NCBI GenBank assembly: GCA_027347545.1
Contig: DAIEQT010000460.1
Span: 1 to 10,921 of the forward strand
DNA length: 10,921 nt
Direction: 5' to 3'
From: Ignavibacteria bacterium
Lineage (GTDB): Bacteria; Bacteroidota; Ignavibacteria; Ignavibacteriales; Melioribacteraceae
Position numbers and translations under genes: made by a program. Position 1 is the first letter of the stretch. Every line of letters starts with the position of its first letter. A model generated the notes under the pieces. It was not told the origin of the DNA and searched no databases. It saw nothing but the letters and a program-made list of their open reading frames with translations. Positions 1 through 5,715 of this stretch are shown piece by piece.

Positions 1-83
1 CCGGAGAAGACGCTCTGATGCTAATGCAATTGCTTGAAGCAATTTATAAATCTGCTGAACTAAAAAAAGAAGTTATGCTCTGA
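1..83 (+). CDS. C-terminal end of a probable Gfo/Idh/MocA-family oxidoreductase (partial)
   Basis: An open frame (codons from base 3) runs in from the left edge and ends at TGA 81-83, giving 26 visible residues beginning GEDALMLMQLLEAIYKSAEL. The pattern of a small-residue-rich helix (ALxxxQLLEAIYKSAE) followed by a short charged end and a final V-x-L strand is how Gfo/Idh/MocA NAD(P)-dependent sugar/inositol dehydrogenase-like proteins usually finish. No Rossmann motif or catalytic residue is in the window, so substrate and reaction cannot be stated. The stop codon shares its final A with the ATG of the next gene (TGATG), so the two are probably on one mRNA and translationally coupled. The existence of the coding end is fairly safe; the family call is moderate because it rests on a short tail. 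Confidence 0.6.
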   Translation, partial: GEDALMLMQLLEAIYKSAELKKEVML

Positions 84-775
84 TGAAAACCAAAATTCTA
101 CTGGTAGATGATGAAAAAGATATAGTTGAGTTCCTTCAATACAATCTATCCAACGAAGGCTTTAAGGTAATTACGGCTTACAACGGACAAGAAGCGTTAG
201 ATAAACTTTCTCAGAAACCGGATTTGATTATTCTTGATGTAATGATGCCCAAGATGGATGGCTATGAAGCATGCGGTCGCATTAGAGCGATTGATGAATT
301 CAAAAATACGCCTGTTATTTTTCTTACTGCAAAATCATCAGAGCTTGATGAAGTACATGGCTTAAACATCGGTGCAGATGATTTCATTCAGAAGCCGATT
401 TCTCCAAAGAAATTGATAGCCCGTGTAAAATCAAACCTCAGAAAAATTGAATCAGCCCAAGACGAAAATATCGGGAAAAATGAAATTGTAGTCGGTCACT
501 TGGTTATCAACCGCGAGAAATATGAAGTTACGATAAAAGGGAAGCTGGTCTTTTTCCCGAAAAAGGAATTTGAGATTTTATTTTACCTGGCTTCGAATCC
601 CGGCAAGGTATTCGATAGAGAAAAAATTCTTAGTGATGTTTGGGGTGATGATGTTTACGTTGTAGCCCGCACAATTGATGTTCACGTTAGAAAAATCCGG
701 GAGAAGTTAGATAAGTACGCTGATATGATTGAAACAATTAAAGGTGTTGGTTACCGCTTCAAAAATTTGGAGTAA
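83..775 (+). CDS. OmpR/PhoB-family DNA-binding response regulator
   Basis: A 230-aa two-component response regulator, normal length for the family. The receiver domain (about residues 3-120) has the acidic pair D9/D10 in ILLVDDEKD, phospho-acceptor D52 in LIILDVMMPKMDG, the switch Thr at T82 and the conserved K104 in QKP. The C-terminal winged-helix effector (about 135-229) shows the family recognition-helix region (ARTIDVHVRKIREKL) and the terminal GVGYRF hairpin. It should bind DNA as a dimer when phosphorylated and control transcription in the cytoplasm. The ATG overlaps the previous stop by one base and has only a poor purine-rich Shine-Dalgarno, so translation probably depends on coupling. 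The kinase gene follows immediately, so the two form a cognate pair. PhoB is the closest well-known architecture, but control of phosphate genes is not shown: no pst, phoU or Pho box is visible here. Confidence 0.95.
   Translation: MKTKILLVDDEKDIVEFLQYNLSNEGFKVITAYNGQEALDKLSQKPDLIILDVMMPKMDGYEACGRIRAIDEFKNTPVIFLTAKSSELDEVHGLNIGADDFIQKPISPKKLIARVKSNLRKIESAQDENIGKNEIVVGHLVINREKYEVTIKGKLVFFPKKEFEILFYLASNPGKVFDREKILSDVWGDDVYVVARTIDVHVRKIREKLDKYADMIETIKGVGYRFKNLE
769..772 (+). promoter_or_regulatory. Ribosome binding site that fixes the kinase start
   Basis: GGAG lies inside the last codons of the response regulator, four bases before TTG 777. It is the only good Shine-Dalgarno match near the kinase start and favours TTG 777 over the upstream TTG at 729. 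Only one base (776) separates the regulator stop (773-775) from this TTG, which suggests termination-reinitiation coupling and near-equal production of the pair. Confidence 0.6.
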
Positions 776-776
776 C

Positions 777-1793
777 TTGAAAAAAGGTTTATCAATACGG
801 AATATCTCAGTTCTTATCTCTTTGTTCTTCATCCTACTCCTTTTTTTAATATTTGCAATTTTTTCGCCCTCAACTTTAGAAGTTTCTCTTCTCGTTGCGC
901 TATTCCTACTTATAATTATCTCAACACTTCTTCTTTTAAGATATGAGCGAAAGATAGAACACAACGAAATAAAAGAAGTCATTAAGAGAATTAGAGGAAA
1001 CCAATACAATTCCTCGGGTGAAATTTCGCTCAGCAAGAATTTAAGAGAGCTAGAAGATGAAATAAAAGCAATGTTCAACCGAACACAAAGCGATATTCAA
1101 AATCTTAAGAAGTTGGAACAGATAAGAACTGAGTTTCTCGGTAACGTTTCCCATGAACTACGAACTCCAATTTTTTCTATTCAAGGTTATATAGAAACAC
1201 TTCTTGATGGCGCATTAGAAGACCCAAGAGTAAACCGTGCATTCCTTCAAAAGGCGAATAACCACACGCTTAATCTGAACAATTTGCTGAATGATTTGAT
1301 TGACATTTCGATGATTGAGTCCGGACAAATGAAAATGAGTTTCCGCTACTTCAATATTCATGAATTGTTAAAAATGTTGGAAACCGAATTTAAATTGGAG
1401 ACCGAAAAGAAAAATTTAGTCCTCAGTGTTCATTCTCCCAATCCTAAGCTTGATCTTTATGGGGATAAGCAGAGGTTAAAACAAGTTCTCTCAAACCTTG
1501 TTACAAATGCTATTAAGTACACGGAAACTGGTTCCATAGAGATTGGGGTAATTGAAGAAGGTAGCTGTGGCTTAGTCTATGTAAAAGATACCGGACTTGG
1601 TATTCCAGAAGCTGATATATCCCGCATTTTTGAGCGTTTTTACCGTATAGATCGAGATCGTTCCCGCGAGATGGGTGGAACAGGACTTGGTTTAGCCATA
1701 GTAAAGCACATTATTGAGGCACACGATTCAAAAATTGAGGTTTCCAGCAAATTAGGATTAGGCAGCAAGTTCGTTTTTAAGCTAAAAAAGTAG
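777..1793 (+). CDS. PhoR-like membrane sensor histidine kinase (TTG start)
   Basis: I call 338 aa starting at TTG 777. GGAG at 769-772 lies four bases upstream, there is no in-frame ATG before the kinase core, and the other upstream TTG (729) sits deep inside the regulator gene. Two hydrophobic segments (about 10-30 and 36-54) are joined by a loop of only about six residues. A charged HAMP-like linker (about 55-112) then leads to the catalytic core. The H-box SHELRTP carries phospho-acceptor H126. The N-box has N240 and N244 in LSNLVTNAIKYT, the G1 box is DTGLGIP (271-277), the F-box is FERFYR (285-290) and the G2 box is GGTGLGLAIVK (300-310). It autophosphorylates and passes phosphate to D52 of the adjacent regulator. 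No PAS or periplasmic sensing domain is present, so the signal must come through the membrane segments or a partner protein. Confidence 0.93.
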   Translation: MKKGLSIRNISVLISLFFILLLFLIFAIFSPSTLEVSLLVALFLLIIISTLLLLRYERKIEHNEIKEVIKRIRGNQYNSSGEISLSKNLRELEDEIKAMFNRTQSDIQNLKKLEQIRTEFLGNVSHELRTPIFSIQGYIETLLDGALEDPRVNRAFLQKANNHTLNLNNLLNDLIDISMIESGQMKMSFRYFNIHELLKMLETEFKLETEKKNLVLSVHSPNPKLDLYGDKQRLKQVLSNLVTNAIKYTETGSIEIGVIEEGSCGLVYVKDTGLGIPEADISRIFERFYRIDRDRSREMGGTGLGLAIVKHIIEAHDSKIEVSSKLGLGSKFVFKLKK

Positions 1794-1836
1794 AAAACGC
1801 TTATTTCACAGAATAAATTTTAATCCATCCTTTTTA

Positions 1837-1865
1837 TTGACTACATAGGCTCATTTCCATATATT
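1837..1865 (+). promoter_or_regulatory. Probable promoter of rplU-rpmA
   Basis: TTGACT (1837-1842), a 17-base spacer and TATATT (1860-1865) make a near-consensus housekeeping promoter in the 104-base gap after the kinase gene. Transcription would begin near 1872, leaving a leader of only about 25 bases, too short for a structured ribosomal-protein leader. The -10 element extends to TATATTTA, which also resembles the Bacteroidota TAnnTTTG element, but with A instead of the final G. Confidence 0.6.
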
Positions 1866-1897
1866 TACGCCTCAAAATTTGATACATCGGAGGAATG

Positions 1898-2206
1898 ATG
1901 TTTGCTGTTGTTGATATAGCAGGACAACAATTTAAGGTAACAGAGAATACAAAGTACTACGTACCTCATCTTAAAGCTGAGCCGAATTCTGAAATCGTAT
2001 TTGATAACGTACTTCTCTTTGGTGATGATAAGGCTACAAAAGTTGGTTCGCCAACTGTTAAAGGTGTGAAAGTTCATGCAAAGATTCTTGAACACACAAA
2101 AGACGATAAAGTTATTGTCTTCAAAAAGAAAATCCGTATCTCTTACAAGAGATTAAGAGGGCATAGACAACAATTAACAAGAATTGAAGTTACTAAGATT
2201 GCTTAG
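1898..2206 (+). CDS. rplU: 50S ribosomal protein L21
   Basis: A 102-aa large-subunit ribosomal protein that binds 23S rRNA. It is recognised from its start MFAVVDIAGQQFKV and its basic end (KKKIRISYKRLRGHRQQL, then a beta-strand tail), with the normal length for L21. Two consecutive ATGs occur (1895 and 1898). The strong GGAGG at 1889-1893 is one base before the first and four before the second, and L21 proteins usually begin with a single Met before F/Y-A, so I choose 1898. rpmA follows after 18 bases in the usual rplU-rpmA order, so the two are co-transcribed. The obgE gene that often follows in other bacteria is absent. Confidence 0.97.
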   Translation: MFAVVDIAGQQFKVTENTKYYVPHLKAEPNSEIVFDNVLLFGDDKATKVGSPTVKGVKVHAKILEHTKDDKVIVFKKKIRISYKRLRGHRQQLTRIEVTKIA

Positions 2207-2224
2207 TAGCTGGAGGTAATTTTA

Positions 2225-2485
2225 ATGGCACATAAAAAAGGTCAAGGTTCATCCCGTAACGGTCGCGATAGTAATCCGCAATTTCTTGGTGTTAAAGCTT
2301 TTGGCGGAGAAAAAGTTTCTGCCGGTTCTATCCTAGTTAGACAGAAAGGAACAAATTTTCATCCGGGTAAAAATGTAAAGTTAGCCGGTGATCATTCTCT
2401 CTTCTGTACAATTGATGGATATGTAAAGTTTGAAAAAGGCAAAAACGACCGCAAGTTTGTTAGTGTTACAGAGTCACGCGCTTAA
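2225..2485 (+). CDS. rpmA: 50S ribosomal protein L27
   Basis: An 86-aa protein with the classic L27 beginning [19 protein letters not shown] and the core [20 protein letters not shown]. Its N-terminal tail reaches towards the peptidyl-transferase centre and helps tRNA placement. The tail starts directly at Met-Ala, without the cleaved extension seen in Firmicutes L27. GGAGG at 2212-2216 lies eight bases before the ATG. It is the last gene of the rplU-rpmA unit and is followed by a strong hairpin terminator 25 bases downstream. Confidence 0.98.
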   Translation: MAHKKGQGSSRNGRDSNPQFLGVKAFGGEKVSAGSILVRQKGTNFHPGKNVKLAGDHSLFCTIDGYVKFEKGKNDRKFVSVTESRA

Positions 2486-2510
2486 AACCACATTAAGTAT
2501 AGTTGAAATA

Positions 2511-2541
2511 AAAATCCCGGTACGCGCCGGGATTTTTTGTT
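2511..2541. terminator. Bidirectional intrinsic terminator between rpmA and the GH30 gene
   Basis: The arms AAAATCCCGG (2511-2520) and CCGGGATTTT (2527-2536) form a perfect ten-pair stem around the six-base loop TACGCG. On the plus strand the stem runs into a T-rich tract, ending rplU-rpmA transcripts. On the minus strand it is followed by TTTTATTT, so it can also end the convergent glycoside hydrolase transcript, whose stop is about 45 bases away. Confidence 0.88.
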
Positions 2542-2584
2542 TTAAAGGTTTTCTAACTGGTATGTCCAAATTCCAACCGAATAT

Positions 2585-4006
2585 TTACAGCACATATGTG
2601 CCTACGGCACCGGCTTGCAAATAGGAAGAATAAATTGTCGTTCCAATTTTAATTCTGAATGTTTGTACAGATTGCGAATCATTGAGTACTAAAACAGCAA
2701 CTCTTCCTTCCGGAGTTTTGAAAGCTACATTCGGTAAATTGTTAAGATATGTTGACCCGATTCTTACGGAGCCGGGACGGACAAACTTTGATGCGTGAGC
2801 AATTATATAATAAGCCGGATTTCTGGTAACTGCATTTGCATTAAGTGTTACTGCGCCTAAGCATTGTGTACAACCGCCTTGTGTATGTGGTTCTAAATTT
2901 GGATCAGATGCTAAATTCCACTCAATAATATTTTTGCACCAATTGAGAGTTCCACCGATAAACAACGTTTTGATATGCCAGCCCAGATCCGCGGAAAAAT
3001 TACCCGGCGCGCCAATCCATTGTTCTGTAAAGTATAACGCTTTATCTGGATGAGCCTCGTGTACTTTAGACAAATCTGAAATTGAGCCGCCGTATAAATG
3101 GAAGGCGGAGCCATCAACATATTTTTTTGCTTCGGGATCGTTAAGAACCGTAATTGGATAATCGGTTCTATCAGCATTATGATCATAGATTATAATTTTA
3201 GTATCAATATTGTTAGAGTTAAAAGCTGGTCCTAAATGTTTTTTTATGAATGTAGCTTGGTCGGCTGCGTACATAATCATACTTGGATTATTCCCGCCAT
3301 ATAATGGCTCATTCTGAATTGTAATCGCATCAATTCTAACTCCTTCAGCTTTCATTTGTTGAATGTACTTCACAAAATATTTTGCGTAAGCAGAATAGTA
3401 CTGTGGCTTTAAGCTTCCACCGATTGATGAATTGTTTGTCTTCATCCAGGTTGGCGCCGACCAAGGTGAGCCCAGAATTTTTATGTTTGGATTGATTGCC
3501 AATATTTCTTTCAGAACTGGAATTAAATCTTTTCTTTCCGGCTCTATGCTGAAATTTGTCATTGAAGTATCAGTTTGTCCCGCAGGCAAATCATTGTAAG
3601 AGAAAACCCGGTCACTCAAATCCGAAGCGCCGATGCTGATTCTTAAATAACTCATTCCGATGTTAGTTCCGTCAGTTGCAAATAATTCTTTAAGCAAAGC
3701 AGCTCTGTTGTTCGCGCTCATTTTGTTTAACAAAATAGCGCTACCACCGGTAAGAGCGCAGCCAAATCCGTCAATAGATTGATACTTCTCAGCTTCATTA
3801 ATCTCAATGGTTTGAGTATTGGCATCTGTGGTAATATTTTGAGGGAAAGTTTGTTTTTTGAACAATGCAGATTTATCCGCATTGGTAAGCCAAAATTCTG
3901 GAGTTGTTGCAGAATTGTTATTCTTACTTTCCGGTTCGGTTGTACATGATAAGATAAAAATCAAAATAGTAGTGAGTGTTGCAAATTTCTTAATAGTGAA
4001 TCGCAT
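2585..4006 (-). CDS. Glycoside hydrolase family 30 lipoprotein (glucosylceramidase / beta-glucanase type)
   Basis: A 473-aa secreted glycosidase. The N-terminus has a lipoprotein signal with lipobox ILSC and lipidated Cys21, so it should be anchored in a membrane, probably the outer one. A Ser/Asn/Thr-rich spacer follows, then the GH30 (beta/alpha)8 barrel: QSIDGFGCALTGGSA (76-90), GSPWSAPTWMKTN (179-191), acid/base Glu E233 in IQNEPLYGG, FHLYGG (302-307) and nucleophile Glu E328 in YFTEQW. A GGCTQCLG segment (377-384) and a C-terminal beta-domain (about 400-473) complete the family layout. It is a retaining enzyme on beta-linked sugars; glucosylceramide, beta-1,6-glucan and related substrates all occur in the family, and I cannot choose between them. 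The ATG has AAGGA a few bases upstream. It stands alone, convergent with rpmA, with no SusCD-like genes, regulator or other carbohydrate enzymes around it. Confidence 0.92.
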   Translation of the reverse strand: MRFTIKKFATLTTILIFILSCTTEPESKNNNSATTPEFWLTNADKSALFKKQTFPQNITTDANTQTIEINEAEKYQSIDGFGCALTGGSAILLNKMSANNRAALLKELFATDGTNIGMSYLRISIGASDLSDRVFSYNDLPAGQTDTSMTNFSIEPERKDLIPVLKEILAINPNIKILGSPWSAPTWMKTNNSSIGGSLKPQYYSAYAKYFVKYIQQMKAEGVRIDAITIQNEPLYGGNNPSMIMYAADQATFIKKHLGPAFNSNNIDTKIIIYDHNADRTDYPITVLNDPEAKKYVDGSAFHLYGGSISDLSKVHEAHPDKALYFTEQWIGAPGNFSADLGWHIKTLFIGGTLNWCKNIIEWNLASDPNLEPHTQGGCTQCLGAVTLNANAVTRNPAYYIIAHASKFVRPGSVRIGSTYLNNLPNVAFKTPEGRVAVLVLNDSQSVQTFRIKIGTTIYSSYLQAGAVGTYVL

Positions 4007-4025
4007 CGGGAGTCCTTAGTTTCGT

Positions 4026-4083
4026 TTATAATAAATGACAATACACTGTACCAAAAATATGTTGGAGAGGTTGATAAACCAAT
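4026..4083 (-). promoter_or_regulatory. Candidate promoter region of the GH30 gene
   Basis: The 170-base gap 4007-4176 between mdh and the GH30 gene holds the mdh terminator and, closer to the GH30 gene, two overlapping promoter candidates on the minus strand. One is Bacteroidota-like: ATTG/TTGG at 4083-4079, 19 bases, then TATTTTTG at 4059-4052, a full match to TAnnTTTG. The other is sigma70-like: TTGGTA at 4054-4049, 17 bases, then TTATAA at 4031-4026. The sequence alone cannot say which is used. Short inverted repeats (GGTTgataAACC at 4069-4080) overlap the upstream part. Confidence 0.35.
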
Positions 4084-4123
4084 TAAGAATCAAGTTTAAT
4101 TTATTGACTTTGAGTGTGCGCTA

Positions 4124-4151
4124 TAAAAAAACCCCGCTAGAAGCGAGGTTT
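4124..4151 (-). terminator. Intrinsic terminator of mdh
   Basis: Read on the minus strand, AAACCTCGC, loop TTCTA and GCGGGGTTT form a nine-pair stem (one T-G wobble) that runs directly into a run of T. It lies about 26 bases after the mdh stop and should insulate the GH30 gene from upstream transcription. On the plus strand the hairpin lacks a good T-tract, so it is probably one-way. Confidence 0.9.
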
Positions 4152-4176
4152 CATAAAGCAGAATTCATTCCAAGTT

Positions 4177-5142
4177 TTAAAAGCCGAGTCTCGTCATTGC
4201 TTCAACTAATTCTTTTACTGAAGCAACTGACTTATCAAGCGCTGTTTGTTCTTCAGCATCAAGAGAAAACTCTATAACTGTTTCTACACCGTTTGCACCA
4301 AGAACTGTTGGGACGCCAACATAATATCCGTTAACGCCAAACTCACCTTGCAAGTAAGCGCAAGTAGGGAGGACTCTCTTTTCATCAAAAATAATTGCTT
4401 CTGCCATTGCAATTGCAGAAGATGCCGGTGAATAAAAAGCTGAACCGGTCTTGAGCAATTCAACAACTTCGCCGCCGGCCATTTTGGTACGCTTAACCAT
4501 TGTAGCCATAACTTCTTTTGCTTTAACAGCATCTTTGTATTTGCGCTCAAGCAATTCCATTACCGGAATGCCATTTACATTCGCATAGCGAACGATTGGC
4601 ACCATTGTGTCGCCATGTCCGCCTAGAACCATTGCGTTTACATCTTTAACAGAAACGCCAAGCTCCCATGCAATAAATGTAGAGAAGCGGGATGAATCGA
4701 GAACGCCGGCTTGACCAATAACGCGGTTATGAGGAAATCCGGTAATTTTCTGGAAGAGTGTAACCATTGCGTCGAGCGGGTTTGAAATTACAATAACTGT
4801 AGAGTTTGGAGCGAACTGTTTAACATTTTCCGCAACGGACTTCATGATTTTTGCATTAACTGTTAGAAGAGCATCGCGGCTCATACCGGGTTTGCGGGGT
4901 AAGCCGGCTGTAATGATTACTAAATCCGAACCTTCCAGATCTTTGTAATCATTCGTTCCTTTGACGTTTACATCAAAACCATCCACGCGTGATGCTTCAA
5001 CAATATCAAGTGATTTGCCTTGTGGTAAACCCTCAACGATATCAAATAGAACTACATCACCAAGCTGACGAAGTGCAATTAGTTGAGCTAGAACGCCACC
5101 AATCTGGCCGCCGCCTATAAGGGCAATTTTTTTTCTTGCCAT
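4177..5142 (-). CDS. mdh: Malate dehydrogenase, NAD-dependent, LDH-like type
   Basis: A 321-aa cytoplasmic enzyme that interconverts malate and oxaloacetate with NAD. The Rossmann fold begins [11 protein letters not shown] (6-16). D34 at the end of the second strand (VLFDI) fits NAD rather than NADP. The active-site loop [11 protein letters not shown] carries R83 and R89; Arg at the R83 position selects oxaloacetate, whereas lactate dehydrogenase has Gln there. Also visible are N121 in SNPLD, D149 and R152 in VLDSSRF, and catalytic H176 in GGHGDTM. Length and features match the LDH-like, usually tetrameric MDH class. GGAG lies six bases before the ATG. The RsbW-like gene ends 84 bases upstream on the same strand, and a strong terminator follows. 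Confidence 0.96.
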   Translation of the reverse strand: MARKKIALIGGGQIGGVLAQLIALRQLGDVVLFDIVEGLPQGKSLDIVEASRVDGFDVNVKGTNDYKDLEGSDLVIITAGLPRKPGMSRDALLTVNAKIMKSVAENVKQFAPNSTVIVISNPLDAMVTLFQKITGFPHNRVIGQAGVLDSSRFSTFIAWELGVSVKDVNAMVLGGHGDTMVPIVRYANVNGIPVMELLERKYKDAVKAKEVMATMVKRTKMAGGEVVELLKTGSAFYSPASSAIAMAEAIIFDEKRVLPTCAYLQGEFGVNGYYVGVPTVLGANGVETVIEFSLDAEEQTALDKSVASVKELVEAMTRLGF

Positions 5143-5188
5143 AATTTTCTCCGAAATGTTTAATTAATGTTTCCGGTGAAAAATAGGA

Positions 5189-5200
5189 AGTTTGTAAACT
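5189..5200. repeat. Short inverted repeat upstream of mdh
   Basis: AGTTTGTAAACT (arms AGTTT/AAACT, two-base centre) sits in the 84-base gap about 50 bases before the mdh start. It could be an operator half-site pair or chance in AT-rich DNA. The arms are too short and no T-tract follows, so it is not a terminator. No convincing mdh promoter is seen around it. Confidence 0.2.
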
Positions 5201-5226
5201 AATTCATAAAAGAAATTTTGAAAATT

Positions 5227-5655
5227 TTAGTGAAGTGATAGCTCTAAAATCACTTCTGTGCCGGTAGGAGTAAAGTTGTAGCGAAGATCATTCAAAAAGT
5301 TTTTCATAATGTGGATACCGCGTCCGCTGTCTTTCAAAATGTTTTCCGGTTTAGTTGGGTCGGGGACACTATTCAGATCGAAACCTTTGCCTTCATCTTT
5401 TAGAATGATGGTAAGTTTTGTCTCATCAATTTTTACTGTAATTGAAACTATTTTGGATTTATCAAAGCGGTTACCATGCTTCATGCAATTAGATATGGCT
5501 TCTGAAAAGGAGAGCGCGAGATTATTAATTTTTGTGTCATCAAGATTAACTTCCTTTGCTATTTGAACAATGTATTCTTCGAGCTCCGGCAGAATTTCCG
5601 GGTCACTTTGGACAACTCTATTGTAAGTTTTTTCAGCCAAACTATCTTTTCTCAT
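5227..5655 (-). CDS. RsbW-like ATP-binding protein (HATPase_c_2, anti-sigma-factor kinase type)
   Basis: A 142-aa single-domain GHKL ATPase of the RsbW/SpoIIAB type. The N-box region contains SFSEAISNCMKHGNR with E52 and N56. The G1 box is KDEGKGFD with D87, and the G2 segment GRGIHIMKNFLND (111-123) forms the ATP lid; a final beta-strand closes the fold. Such proteins bind ATP, phosphorylate a STAS anti-anti-sigma partner on Ser/Thr, and hold a sigma factor or another target in partner-switching. I start at ATG 5655. A TTG two codons earlier (5661) is possible but has no spaced ribosome site, whereas GAAG lies six bases before the ATG. No STAS protein, PP2C phosphatase or sigma factor lies in the window, so partner and target are unknown. 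It follows the beta-barrel gene by about 60 bases. Confidence 0.88.
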   Translation of the reverse strand: MRKDSLAEKTYNRVVQSDPEILPELEEYIVQIAKEVNLDDTKINNLALSFSEAISNCMKHGNRFDKSKIVSITVKIDETKLTIILKDEGKGFDLNSVPDPTKPENILKDSGRGIHIMKNFLNDLRYNFTPTGTEVILELSLH

Positions 5656-5715
5656 TTTCAACTTCAGTTAAAATAAAACTACACTTATTTATGTGCAAAT
5701 AATGGATGAAATAAT

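Noticed and set aside
707..1078. Open frame of 123 codons on the minus strand opposite the kinase gene
   Set aside because: It lies antisense to the regulator/kinase junction and the kinase membrane region, has no ribosome site, and its composition simply mirrors the real gene.
1794..1897. Possible structured L21 leader or riboswitch before rplU
   Set aside because: The promoter match places the start of transcription about 25 bases from the gene, leaving no room for a leader structure, and no stable hairpin is visible.
2911..3186. Alternative-frame open reading frame inside the GH30 gene
   Set aside because: It is fully contained in a gene with all catalytic motifs intact, so it is a frame shadow and not a sign of a frameshift.
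4284..4550. Gln/Leu-rich 88-codon frame within mdh
   Set aside because: It overlaps the well-supported mdh frame on the same strand and shows no domain or start signal.
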